Positions 27,617-38,300 of a DNA stretch of 64,000 bases are shown in pieces (position 1 is the first letter of the stretch; each line of letters opens with the position of its first letter). Source of the DNA: an uncultured Clostridia bacterium. Its GTDB lineage: Bacteria > Bacillota > Clostridia > Christensenellales > CAG-314. Both the position numbers and the translations under genes were made by a program. The notes beneath the pieces are model-generated. The model had not been told where the DNA came from. It saw nothing but the letters and a program-made list of their open reading frames with translations, and did not search any database. The DNA lies in NCBI GenBank assembly GCA_944364615.1, contig CALVWF010000002.1:124001-188000 (forward strand), given 5' to 3'.

Positions 27617-27775
27617 CATTAAACCAGCCTGAAATTTAATATTCGCATTTCCACTGTTTCGCAACAGTGTATCTGTAGTTATTTCAGGGTGTATTATATC
27701 AACATAGAATTGTTGATTTGATACGCTCTTTTTTATTTCAGTCGGGTTAATTTACAAATATTCAGGAGGGAAAAT
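27617..27775 (+). promoter_or_regulatory. Structured 5' leader with an intrinsic terminator (candidate attenuator or riboswitch)
   Basis: The leader RNA can form an outer stem CCTGAAAT (27629-27636) / ATTTCAGG (27681-27688) enclosing a hairpin CACTGTT-TCGC-AACAGTG (27652-27669). Immediately after comes a long hairpin, 27691-27724 (GTATTATATCAACA / TGTTGATTTGATAC with one mismatch), followed by a run of Ts. That is terminator geometry placed before the first gene and its AGGAGG. I cannot match it to a known riboswitch class. It may also release a short RNA. Confidence 0.6.
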
Positions 27776-30700
27776 ATGAGTAAAAGATCAACCTTGCTTG
27801 TACTTGTTGCCATCTTGTTGGTAGCGGTGCTGGGGCTGACTGCATGCGGTGAGGAAGAACTTCCCGTTACATATAAGGTCACCTTGACAGACGGAGCAAG
27901 TACAAACACCTACACAGTGCAAGAAGGCACATTGTTTACTCTGCCGACTCTTCAACAGTCCGGTATGGCTTTTGAGGGCTGGCTTTCAGGCAATGAAACT
28001 GTGACGGGCGTTGTGGAAATCAATGCCGACACAACATTCACCGCCCAGTGGACCAAGGCTACGGTTACAGTATCTTACGCTGTTCCGCAGGGTGTTACCG
28101 CTCCGCAGAGCGTAGAATCGTCAGACGGACTGAGTATTGTCCTTCCTGACGGCGCGCAGGCTGCGGGACATACATTTGTGTGGAACGTGGACGGCAAGTT
28201 GTATATGCCCGGCGAAAGTGTAGTTGTCAAAGGTACAGACGGTGCTATGACAATTACAGGTGAATTCAAGCAAAACGTTACCGCTATTTTCAATGTCGAC
28301 GGACAGGAAGTCGCGTCTGCCGAATCGTTTGTCGGTTCGACATTCGTTACTGCCGATCAGCCCGAATTGCCAAACGGCGTTATTTTCAAGGGTTGGTCAT
28401 GTGACGGCGAAGTTTACACCGCAGGGGAAACTTTGGACGCTGAGGCAGGCATTGTTTTCGAAGCAGTGACCGCTAAGGCTTATCCCGTAACTTTCTACGC
28501 GGAAGACGGCAAGACAATCGTTGATTTGCAATGGGTGGAAGAAGGAGCAAACGCTGTCGAGCCTGCTTACGAATATCCCGCTCAATACGGCTGGTATGAA
28601 GAATTTAAGGGACTTACGGCAATGGAAGCCATCTCGGCTCCCACGGCGGTGTATCCGGTGTACGAATATGTACCTTCCGACCTTGCGTTGATGAAGTTTA
28701 CCGAAATCGAACAAAACGGTCAAACTGTTGCTTATGCCGTAAGCAAGGCGGATTCTTTGCAGAGCGTGACGGATTTGTATCCCGAAGTACTCAAACTTCC
28801 CAAGGAATACAACGGTCTGCCCGTAGTTGCCGTTTATTCGTCGGTTACAAGCACATCCTATTCCGCGACTAACATCAAGAAGAGCGGTTTCTCGACAAAC
28901 ACAACTACAACCAAAGTAGTTGTACCCAACACTTACGTTGAATTTATGTACGGCAGTTTTGCCGATTGCAGCGCATTGGCTGAAGTAGAATTCGAAGAAG
29001 GCAGCAATCTGGAAACTATCGGTGCGTTGGCTTTCGCTTATGCGCCCTTCGCACAGATTGAAATTCCTCAGAGCGTTACATATATCGGTAAGCTTGCATT
29101 CGTAGGTTGCGGTAATCTTGCTTCCGTTACATTCGAAGAGGGCGACAAACCTCTGACATTCGAAGACGAAGCATTTGCCGTCGAAAGAAGTACTCCCAAC
29201 GCAACAACGTATCCTTACGAATGTTCGCTTGCTTCTTTCACATTCCCTGCAAGAACATCTTACATCGGCGCAAGAGTTTTCAAGTACAACTTGACTCTCG
29301 AAACGCTTGCTTTCGAAGAAGGCAACACTCCGCTGATCGTCGGTGACAACGCATTCAACGCTTCTACTTCGACATTCAGCGCAAACCTTACGACAAACCT
29401 TACCAAGGCTTATCCTTTCAAGGTCACCGAAATCAACTTCCCCGCAAGAACCGCTTATATAGGCGCGGGTGCTTACGCCGGTCAGATCTGGTTGGAAGAA
29501 CTGTCCTTCACCGAAGGTTGCATGTTGCAGACAACAGGCGTTGCGTCATTTGCTCACACTTTGTCGCTGACATCCATTTCATTCCCGACAGGTTTGAAGG
29601 AAATAGGCAACAGTACTTTCGCAACAACGGGCAATACGATTACCTATTATTCCGAAGAATCGCCTGCAACGCTCATTACTCCTACCGAAGGATTCGGATT
29701 TAAAGGAACAGGTTCGGCGTTTACGACGCTGACAATCCCCAACACGGTAGAAGTCATCGGACCGTATGCTTTTGCCGGAGCAACTTCTCTTAAAACGCTG
29801 AAACTTACTTCGGACAGCAAAAACGATCATCTTAAAACAATAGGCAAAAACGCATTCTACTGCAATTCAAGTTTCTGCAGCAATGCGGTGCTCAGGTCCA
29901 TTACGTGGTCGACAAGCATTGAAGTTATTGACGACAACAACTTCTTCGGTTACACCAAATTGGGAACGATCAATCTCAACTCTCTGACAAAACTCAGATG
30001 GATTGGTGACCATGCGTTCGAACTCAGAGCGGAAGCAACTGCGGAAAGTTCGGCAATAACGGTAACCTTCCCCGCATCCAATCTTGCTTACATCGGAACA
30101 GACGCTTTCCTTAACAGAAAGATCAACAAGATTACGTTTACCGACGGCGCGGCAGTACCCATGACCATTGCCGACGGCGCATTCAGCGGTGAATGGACGA
30201 GCGGCGGCGGCATCGAAGGCGCAATCGCGGCAAGCACATTTGCTTCTGATGGTGTTACGATACCCGCTTATATAACTTCTATAGACAGCGCGGCATTCCG
30301 TTATATCACCGATTTCGGCGGATTTACGGTAGACAGTGCTAACCCCAACTATTACTCCTACGACGGCGTGCTTTACGCAAAGGGCGTAAAGGGACTGGAA
30401 GTTTACAACGTTCCTTTCAACAAGACGGAGTTCAAGATGGCGGAAGGCTGCACGCGAATTGCTCCTTACGCGTTTGACGTAACTTCTCTTACGGAATTTG
30501 ACTTTACCGACATCGAATATATCGGTGACTACGCATTCCGTGCATCTGCGCTCAAAGAAATCAACATTCCCGATACGGTTACCGAAATGGGACAGAGAGC
30601 GTTTGAAAACGGTGTTGCGGTAAAAGTGACATTCAATGCGCCCGTTCTTACAAACGGTTCATTCGGATACCAGTACTCGATGGAAGAAATTCATGTGGGT

Positions 30701-31591
30701 GAGAACGTCAAGACCATTGAAACAAACGCTATCGCTAACCTGATGAAACTCGAAGGCGGCAAATGGTTGCAGCCCGCTCTTACCAACGTGTATTTCGAAG
30801 GCACCGCTTTGAAGGAAATTACAGGTAAACCGTTCAATTCCGTGGGTGACATTTTCCGTATAGTAGTTGATGCGGATCTGGTAGACATTTACAAGGAAGA
30901 CGCAAATCTGTCCAATGTCAAGGATCTTATCACAACGGCAACTACGGTAACCTTCGAAGGCGCTGCGGAAGGCGGTACCGTTGAAGTAGGTTTGGGTGCA
31001 CCCGTTCCCGTCAACAAGATTCCCGAAGCAGGCGAAGGATTCGTATGGGCGGCTCAACAGGCTGACGGCACATATCTTACACCTGCCAACGGCGTTGCCG
31101 AAAATGCCGTATTCACAAAGACAGACGCTACTACCGTAGTAACACTTACATTTACCGGAGTATACATGGCTGACGGTACTTATGTCAGAGAAAAGAGCAC
31201 GACCATTATGCTTGCAAAGGGCGCGGCATTGCCGGAAGGATTCGAGGCTCCCGTTCATTACATGACCAAACAGACATCCAACGCTTGGGAATTCTGTATA
31301 TGGACAAACGCCGATGGTGTTGCTCTTGAAAATATCGCCGCATTCGACACCGACATGGTATTTACGGGTCAGAAAGCGGTGGAAGTGACAATCAAGTACA
31401 ACGATACCGAAGAAAAGTATTACGTTGTAGCAGGTCAGCAGTTTACCCTTCCCGAATCTGTTGTCGTCAGCGGAGGTAACTGGTTTGTAGTGACAAGCGG
31501 CGCGGTAACGGAAACCGTGTATGATTTTGCTCAGGCGGTAAACGCAAATCTGACAATTCAGTACGTGGTACCGGCGGCAGTCGAAGGTTAA
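27776..31591 (+). CDS. BspA-like LRR lipoprotein with InlB-like repeats
   Basis: 1271 residues; ATG behind AGGAGGG. The lipobox is GLTAC (Cys24). The N-terminus (about 28-320) contains InlB B-repeat-like units (MAFEGWLSG...FTAQW and VIFKGWSCDG). Residues about 320-1040 are BspA-type LRR_5 repeats (for example FADCSALAEVEF, AFVGCGNLASVTF and YIGKLAF). The C-terminus returns to InlB-like beta units. No wall-sorting motif is present. It is the first gene after the structured leader and so probably the most directly regulated. Family members bind host or microbial surfaces; the ligand here is unknown. Confidence 0.88.
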   Translation: MSKRSTLLVLVAILLVAVLGLTACGEEELPVTYKVTLTDGASTNTYTVQEGTLFTLPTLQQSGMAFEGWLSGNETVTGVVEINADTTFTAQWTKATVTVSYAVPQGVTAPQSVESSDGLSIVLPDGAQAAGHTFVWNVDGKLYMPGESVVVKGTDGAMTITGEFKQNVTAIFNVDGQEVASAESFVGSTFVTADQPELPNGVIFKGWSCDGEVYTAGETLDAEAGIVFEAVTAKAYPVTFYAEDGKTIVDLQWVEEGANAVEPAYEYPAQYGWYEEFKGLTAMEAISAPTAVYPVYEYVPSDLALMKFTEIEQNGQTVAYAVSKADSLQSVTDLYPEVLKLPKEYNGLPVVAVYSSVTSTSYSATNIKKSGFSTNTTTTKVVVPNTYVEFMYGSFADCSALAEVEFEEGSNLETIGALAFAYAPFAQIEIPQSVTYIGKLAFVGCGNLASVTFEEGDKPLTFEDEAFAVERSTPNATTYPYECSLASFTFPARTSYIGARVFKYNLTLETLAFEEGNTPLIVGDNAFNASTSTFSANLTTNLTKAYPFKVTEINFPARTAYIGAGAYAGQIWLEELSFTEGCMLQTTGVASFAHTLSLTSISFPTGLKEIGNSTFATTGNTITYYSEESPATLITPTEGFGFKGTGSAFTTLTIPNTVEVIGPYAFAGATSLKTLKLTSDSKNDHLKTIGKNAFYCNSSFCSNAVLRSITWSTSIEVIDDNNFFGYTKLGTINLNSLTKLRWIGDHAFELRAEATAESSAITVTFPASNLAYIGTDAFLNRKINKITFTDGAAVPMTIADGAFSGEWTSGGGIEGAIAASTFASDGVTIPAYITSIDSAAFRYITDFGGFTVDSANPNYYSYDGVLYAKGVKGLEVYNVPFNKTEFKMAEGCTRIAPYAFDVTSLTEFDFTDIEYIGDYAFRASALKEINIPDTVTEMGQRAFENGVAVKVTFNAPVLTNGSFGYQYSMEEIHVGENVKTIETNAIANLMKLEGGKWLQPALTNVYFEGTALKEITGKPFNSVGDIFRIVVDADLVDIYKEDANLSNVKDLITTATTVTFEGAAEGGTVEVGLGAPVPVNKIPEAGEGFVWAAQQADGTYLTPANGVAENAVFTKTDATTVVTLTFTGVYMADGTYVREKSTTIMLAKGAALPEGFEAPVHYMTKQTSNAWEFCIWTNADGVALENIAAFDTDMVFTGQKAVEVTIKYNDTEEKYYVVAGQQFTLPESVVVSGGNWFVVTSGAVTETVYDFAQAVNANLTIQYVVPAAVEG

Positions 31592-31618
31592 AATCACATT
31601 AATACTATGACCGCAAAA

Positions 31619-31644
31619 TGCAAAGGGTATCTTTACCCTTTGCA
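31619..31644 (+). other. Intercistronic hairpin without T-run
   Basis: Perfect 11-base stem TGCAAAGGGTA / TACCCTTTGCA with a TCTT loop. No U-tract follows, so it is not a typical intrinsic terminator; it could be a processing or stability element. Confidence 0.6.
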
Positions 31645-31744
31645 CTTTGCGCGTCTTAGATAAAATTGACTTTATTAGCGCAAACGTATCAATTTGTCGG
31701 CGCAAATTCATTGTTTGGAATTTGTGCTTGCAGGAGGAAAAGAA

Positions 31745-34700
31745 ATGAGAAAAAAGATACTGATTACAGCATTACTGCTCACTGTCATTGTTTGCTGTAT
31801 GTCGTTGTTTGCGGCATGCGACAAAGACACCGAGATTGTAATCACGCTCAATGAAAACTACGACAACGGAAGCACGATGACCGTTGTTGCAAATCAGGAC
31901 GGTTCCTTTGACCTCGGAGAAGATCCGAAGCGTGACGGGTTCCGTTTCGACGGCTGGTTTACCGACAGCGAGTGTACGGTTCCTTTTGACAAAGACAAGG
32001 TGGAGGCTTCTCTGACTTTGTATGCCAAGTGGTTGGATCTGTCTCAATACGCTGTAATAACGGTAGACGTTTTAGGGGACGAACAACAGCAATACGTACT
32101 TAAAGGGGAAAGTTTCACTTTGCCGCAATGCGAAGTATCGGTTGACGGCAAGGTGTTTGACGTATATATATCAGACGGAACAAATTACGCCGAAGGACAA
32201 TCGGTGACGGTAGAAGGGGATATGACATTTACCGCACAGTTTGTCGATGCGTATTCCGTAACGGTCGATTGTAACGGTGGATTTGGAGATACCACGACAT
32301 CCAAGGTAAAAAGAGGCGACAGTTTCACATTGCCTGCCGCTCCGTTACATACCACCAAGACATTTGCTTCATGGATGGATCAGTACGGCGTAGAGTATCA
32401 GCCCGGTGAAGTAGTTACGGCTATCAATGAGGACTATACCTTTACCGCCATGTGGCAAGGAGCAGTAAAAGTTTCTTACAACCTCAATCAGGGGGAAAGC
32501 GAAACCGCTCTGCCCGATAACAATTACGAGACAGGTGACACGTTTATCGTTACCGACGTCGTTCCCGAAAGAGTGGGCTACCTGTTTGACGGCTGGTCGG
32601 ACGGCAGAAATGTTTACAGCGCGGGGGACGAATATACGGTCGGTTCGCGCGATGTGGTGCTTACGGCACAATGGAAAAAAAGCGGTACGGTTGTATTCCA
32701 CGACAACACGGTAATGCGTGACGAAGAAGACATTGTGGTTTACGTGGAACTGGGAGGCAAGGTTTCTCCCGTTACTCCCGCAGACCGTCCCGACTACACC
32801 TTCGGCGGATGGTTCATCGATCCCGAATGTACAAGACAGTGGATATTTGAAGTGGAAACAGTTGACGGTGTAGTGGATCTTTACGCAAAGTGGAGTCACA
32901 ATTACCTGCGCTTTACGGCAGTGGACAACGGAAATGCCTATGTCGTTGCCGGTCCCTCTTACGACGAAGTGCGCAACGGTCAGTTTGACAGATCCATGCT
33001 GTTGCAACTGCCTCAGTCTCTTACACTTCCCACAACATACGAAGGAAAACCCGTTACGGGAATCAAATCCGATTCGGAGGCTATGCGTTACCTCTGCACA
33101 GACGAAAATCATTATCTGTTGGGTGCGTCGCCTTTGAAGGAAATCATCATTCCCGCTTCTTACACATCCGTTGCGGACGAAGCGTTTTACTGGTGCAAAT
33201 CTTTAACTTCAATAAAGTTTGAAGAAAATTCGCAATGTACGTATATCGGAAGAGAGGCATTTTACTCAGTTGAGGGCATAGATGAAATTGTGTTGCCCTC
33301 ATCCGTAACGCAAATAGGACACAGCGCATTCCTGTTCGCGTCGGGTATCAAATCGATAGACTTGTCGCAGGTAAAGGTTACGGTAATAGAAAAACTGACT
33401 TTTGCCTATATGGACAGTCTGGAAACGATCATTTTCCCCGACACGTTGGAACGTATTGAGAAAAAAGCGTTTTACGAAGACAACAAGGTTGCACAACTCA
33501 ATTTCCCCGCAACTCTTACCTACATCGGTAACTATGCGTTCAGCAACGGCTCCGGCGACTCAACAAGATTGCTGCAAAACGACGGAGATTACTGGGAACA
33601 TTACGAGTCTGTCCGCGACGAACAGGGCAATTATTACGAAGATTGGACAAATACGCAAAGTTGTCTTGAAAACATATTCATTCCCAAGGCTGTGACGTTT
33701 ATAGGCGACGGTGCGTTTGCCTGGGCAAAAAATGCCAAGACTCTCGTGTTCGAGGACGGCGGTCCCAACCTTACGCATATCGGAGCATACGCCTTCTACG
33801 CATGTAAGTCGTTGACTACAATAACACTTCCCACAGGTCTTACGTTCCTCGGAGGAGCAATCGAATACGACGAGGACGGAAATCCCTACAACGTCGAAGT
33901 GCTGTACGAGTACAACGAGTACGGTCAGGCAACGGACGTAATACAGGCGTACGGAAATACATTCAGACTGTGCGAATCGTTGACAAGTATTGTTATACCC
34001 GAAGCGATCGACTGGATGTTCCCCAATATGTTCCGTGACTGTAAGAGTCTCACAAGCGTTACGTTCCTTTCGGAGGAAATGGACTTTAACGCATCACGCG
34101 GCGCATTCAGAGGTTGCAGTTCTCTCGAAACGTTTGAAATTCCCGCGTCCGTTACCGTAATAGGCGACTATACGTTTATGGATTGTACTTCCCTTCAGAC
34201 GGTTACGTTTGGAACGGGCAGCCAGTTGATAAACATTTTTGCAGGAGTATTCCGCAATTGTTCGTCTCTTACGTCGATAAGTCTGCCCAACTCCGTACAG
34301 GGTATCGCGGGCGAAGCGTTCTACGGCTGTTCCAGCCTTACCGAAATTACACTGCCCGAGTCCGTAACAAGCATAGGAACCCACTTCTCTATGGTCAATT
34401 CAAGTAACGGCACGATGGCATACGGATATGTTTTCGCTTACAGCGGAATAACGTCTCTGTATATTCCCAAGAACGTATCCTATATATCTCCTCTTGCGTT
34501 TGCCGAAATGCACGAACTGCTGACATTTACAATGGACGACGATTGCCGTGCGACATCATTCTGGTCGGACAGCCGTTACGTAGGCGGAGGTTACACATTC
34601 TACAACAGCGACAAGTTGCAGGAAATCAACCTGTGCAAAGACTTCGGCTTCAGTTTCCCGACGGTAGGTCTGCCCTTCCCGACAGGCGCGTTTATAGGTT

Positions 34701-35317
34701 GTGACAGTCTTGTGGCAATAAACGCAAGTCCCAATTCCAGCCTGTATCAGACTGTCGAAGGAGTACTGTACAGCAAGTTTGAACAATCCAACGTACTTGT
34801 GGCTTACCCGCAGGGTATCAAGGACGCAACTTACGAAGTGGTAGCGGAAATCAACGGCGTACCCACCGGTCAGATACTCAATATGGCATTTTCGTTTAAC
34901 GAAAATATCAGAAACATTGTCATTCCCGCTTCGGTAAAAACCGTTTCCGCACAGGCGTTCTATATGACCACCAACCTGGAAACAGTTGTATTCGAAGAAG
35001 GAAGTGCTCTTACTTCGGTAGGACAGTACGCTTTTGCGGGCTGTACGACATTCCCGAGAGACGACGCCGGCAACATGCTGCCCAACCTGCAACCGTTGAA
35101 GACTCCGTTAAAGTATGTGGTCATCAACACAGCGGTTCCGCCGCAGATGGCACTGGTTTCCACCGATCAGTACACGCATCACGCATTTACTTATTCTACG
35201 GAAAATCCCGAATTTGCCATCTATGTTCCCGACGAAAGCGTGGAAACGTACAAAACCGCATCGGGTTGGAGTTTGCTTGCAGACTTTATCAAGCCCGTTT
35301 CTCAACTGAACGTTTAA
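31745..35317 (+). CDS. BspA-like LRR lipoprotein with InlB-like repeats
   Basis: 1190 residues starting at the ATG at 31745, which follows AGGAGG; an in-frame ATG 51 bases upstream lacks a ribosome site. The lipobox is LFAAC (Cys25). About four InlB-like repeats lie at 30-400 (DGFRFDGWFTDSECTVPFD, VGYLFDGWSDG and FGGWFIDPEC). LRR_5 repeats fill roughly 455-1180 (AFYWCKSLTSIKF, AFRGCSSLETFEIP and YTFMDCTSLQTVTF). The ending VPDESVETYKTASGW is a typical BspA-repeat terminus. It has the same layout as the previous gene. Surface-exposed; ligand unknown. Confidence 0.88.
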   Translation: MRKKILITALLLTVIVCCMSLFAACDKDTEIVITLNENYDNGSTMTVVANQDGSFDLGEDPKRDGFRFDGWFTDSECTVPFDKDKVEASLTLYAKWLDLSQYAVITVDVLGDEQQQYVLKGESFTLPQCEVSVDGKVFDVYISDGTNYAEGQSVTVEGDMTFTAQFVDAYSVTVDCNGGFGDTTTSKVKRGDSFTLPAAPLHTTKTFASWMDQYGVEYQPGEVVTAINEDYTFTAMWQGAVKVSYNLNQGESETALPDNNYETGDTFIVTDVVPERVGYLFDGWSDGRNVYSAGDEYTVGSRDVVLTAQWKKSGTVVFHDNTVMRDEEDIVVYVELGGKVSPVTPADRPDYTFGGWFIDPECTRQWIFEVETVDGVVDLYAKWSHNYLRFTAVDNGNAYVVAGPSYDEVRNGQFDRSMLLQLPQSLTLPTTYEGKPVTGIKSDSEAMRYLCTDENHYLLGASPLKEIIIPASYTSVADEAFYWCKSLTSIKFEENSQCTYIGREAFYSVEGIDEIVLPSSVTQIGHSAFLFASGIKSIDLSQVKVTVIEKLTFAYMDSLETIIFPDTLERIEKKAFYEDNKVAQLNFPATLTYIGNYAFSNGSGDSTRLLQNDGDYWEHYESVRDEQGNYYEDWTNTQSCLENIFIPKAVTFIGDGAFAWAKNAKTLVFEDGGPNLTHIGAYAFYACKSLTTITLPTGLTFLGGAIEYDEDGNPYNVEVLYEYNEYGQATDVIQAYGNTFRLCESLTSIVIPEAIDWMFPNMFRDCKSLTSVTFLSEEMDFNASRGAFRGCSSLETFEIPASVTVIGDYTFMDCTSLQTVTFGTGSQLINIFAGVFRNCSSLTSISLPNSVQGIAGEAFYGCSSLTEITLPESVTSIGTHFSMVNSSNGTMAYGYVFAYSGITSLYIPKNVSYISPLAFAEMHELLTFTMDDDCRATSFWSDSRYVGGGYTFYNSDKLQEINLCKDFGFSFPTVGLPFPTGAFIGCDSLVAINASPNSSLYQTVEGVLYSKFEQSNVLVAYPQGIKDATYEVVAEINGVPTGQILNMAFSFNENIRNIVIPASVKTVSAQAFYMTTNLETVVFEEGSALTSVGQYAFAGCTTFPRDDAGNMLPNLQPLKTPLKYVVINTAVPPQMALVSTDQYTHHAFTYSTENPEFAIYVPDESVETYKTASGWSLLADFIKPVSQLNV

Positions 35318-35324
35318 ATTGTCG

Positions 35325-35354
35325 GTTGTCGGCATTGATTACAATGCCGGCAAC
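35325..35354 (+). other. Intercistronic hairpin without T-run
   Basis: 13-base stem GTTGTCGGCATTG / CAATGCCGGCAAC (one G-T pair) with an ATTA loop, just after the LRR lipoprotein stop and before the second subtilase. No U-tract follows. Confidence 0.6.
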
Positions 35355-35395
35355 TGTTTGACAAAAGAATCAATCTACAAATTGAGGTAAAGAAA

Positions 35396-38300
35396 GTGAA
35401 GACAACTTCCATCAGCAAAACAAAAGCAGTTCTTATAATGCTTCTGTTGTCAGTGCTTATAATCACAGTGTGTATGGGCGGTATTGCGTCTGCTTCCGAA
35501 AAAGGAGTGGGGCAACTTACCGTAACGGATATTTCCGCATACGCTAATTCGTTGGCAGACGACTACCAGATTGTCAGCGACAACAACGAACCTTCTCCCG
35601 ACGATTATGTATGGGCTATCGTTCGTTTCGGCAATGCCAGCGTACTGGACAAGGCTCTCAGCAAAAACCCGAGAGACGTTTACTCTTACATAAACAGTGC
35701 CGATGCTCAGTTACAGGCAAACGATATACTCAACTGGCAAAACAGTTTTCTTGAAAGATACAGCAACGTCATAGTGTCTGCCAGTTACCGCTATACGACG
35801 CTGTTCAACGGAATGGCAGTACGCGTTCAGTACAAAAACATTGACCGACTGTCAGAGGACGTCAACGTGACGGATGTAATTCTGTCCAACACATACGACG
35901 CTCCGAAAAGTATTACTACCAATGACGTAAACGTTTACCCGACGGGTATTTACGATTCTTCCAATGTCGGTTACGACGGAACAAATACGGTAATTGCGGT
36001 ACTTGACACGGGTCTCGATTACACTCATACGGCATTCCAGACAATGCCCACGGGACAACTTGCCTTGACCAAAGACGAAATTACCGCTTTGATGAGCAGT
36101 TTTACCGCTACGGAAATGTCGGCAACCAATTCTCATGAACTGACGTCCGACGAATTGTATGTCAGCGACAAGGTTCCGTTTGCGTACGATTACGCGGACA
36201 TGGATGCCGACGTATATCCCGTAGACAACCACGGTACGCACGTTGCCGGCATCATTGCCGGTAAAGACGATGAAATTACCGGCGTTGCCACCAATGCGCA
36301 ACTGGCTATAATGAAGGTGTTCAGCAACTACGACGAAGGTGCGGGCACAGACGCTATACTTGCCGCATTGAACGACTGTGTTGTTCTGGGCGTGGACGTC
36401 ATTAACATGAGTCTCGGTTCGTCATGCGGATTTTCACGCGAAGAAGACGAACACGCAGTAAACGAAATCTACGACCTTATAAAGGAAACGGGTATTTGTC
36501 TTATCGCTGCGGCAAGCAACGATTACAGTTCCACAAAGGGCTCGCCCAACGGCGACACTCCTTTGGCGAGCAACCCCGATTCGGGAACGGTAGGTTCTCC
36601 GTCGTCGTACGATTCGAGTATGTCGGTTGCAAGTATTTCCGGCGTTAAGACCAAGTATATGCTTGTAAACGGCGAAGAAGCCGTATACTTTACCGATTCT
36701 TCCAAGGGCGGTGCGGAGAAAAACGACTTTTCCGCCGATATGTTACAGGGAGAAAAGGAAAAGGAATTCGAATACGTTGTCGTTCCCGGTTTAGGCGCGG
36801 AAAACAACTACGCTACCGTTGACGTCGACGGCAAGATAGCGGTGGTAAAAAGAGGAACTCTCAATTTCGAAGAAAAGATAATCAACGCTCAAAGCAAAGG
36901 CGCAATAGGCGTAATTATTTACAACAATTTGTCAGGCGTCATCAGTATGAGCGTCGGCAAGGCGGAAATTCCCAGTTGTTCCATTTCGATGGACTTCGGA
37001 AAGTATTTCGAAGAACACCCGGAAGGTACTCTTACATTGTCCACGGATTATCTTGCAGGACCTTTTATGTCGGACTTTTCGTCGTGGGGACCGCTTGCCG
37101 ATCTCGAACTTAAACCGGATATCACCGCACACGGCGGCGACATCTATTCGGCAGTGCGCGACGGCTACGACCATTACAGCGGTACAAGTATGGCCGCTCC
37201 CAATATGTCCGGCGCAACAGTGCTGGTAAGGGATTACGTCAAGAGCAACTTCCCCGACCTGTCACCTTACGAAATCACGGAAATGACATACCGTCTTATC
37301 ATGAGCACGGCGACCATTGCTTACAACGAAGAGGGCAACCCCTATTCGCCACGTAAACAAGGTGCCGGTCTTGCGGACATAGAAAAGTCCATCGATACAT
37401 CCGCTTACCTGTACGTGTCCGGACAGAGTCTTACCAAACTGTCTTTGGGCGACGACAAGTATAAGACCGGTGTGTATAAATTGACTTTCAATATCGTCAA
37501 TATAGGAAGTAAGGCAGTCAGTTACAACATCAATCCCATAGTAATGACTGAATCTATGTCATCGGACGGCAAGACTATTGCTGAAAAAGCGTATATGATC
37601 GACAGCGAAAATACTTACGCCGTATCAGGTGAAGGCATTGCACTCAGCGGTTCATGCGTTACGTTGCAGGGATATTCGGAAGGTCAGATCACTGTTACGC
37701 TCAAACTGTCCGAGCAGGCTAAAAACTATCTTGACGAAAACTTTGTCAACGGAATGTATGTGGAAGGTTTTGTGGAATTGCAGTCGTACAACGAAGACGG
37801 CATCAACCTCAACATACCTTATCTGGCGTTTTACGGCGATTGGTCCGTCGCTCCGATACTGGACGTGACGGCTTACGAAGTAGGTGCCGAGCAGGAAGAC
37901 GACTCCATACTCGAAGAAGACAAGTTGCACGAAGACGCTTACGCAACTCTTCCCATGGGCGGATTCCGTTACGAGGTTTCTGCCGGCGAATACGAAGAAA
38001 GTTACTACGGTATCGGTCAGTTTGCTTACAAAATCGCTGACGGCTACACCGAACCTGCCATTATAGAGGACAAGGCGTCCCTTACAAACAGTCTGGAAGG
38101 CGCATATTCGCTGTACGGTATCGGTGCAGGAGCATTGCGTAACGTAAAGGCCGTTTATATGCAGATCACCGACAGTGTGACCGGTGAACTGATATGGGAA
38201 GACATCGACTACAATGTCAGAAAGAGTTACTACAACGGAGTGCGCGTTCCCGGTTTCGTAGACGTCGGATTCAACGTCAACGAATACAATCTGCCCAACA

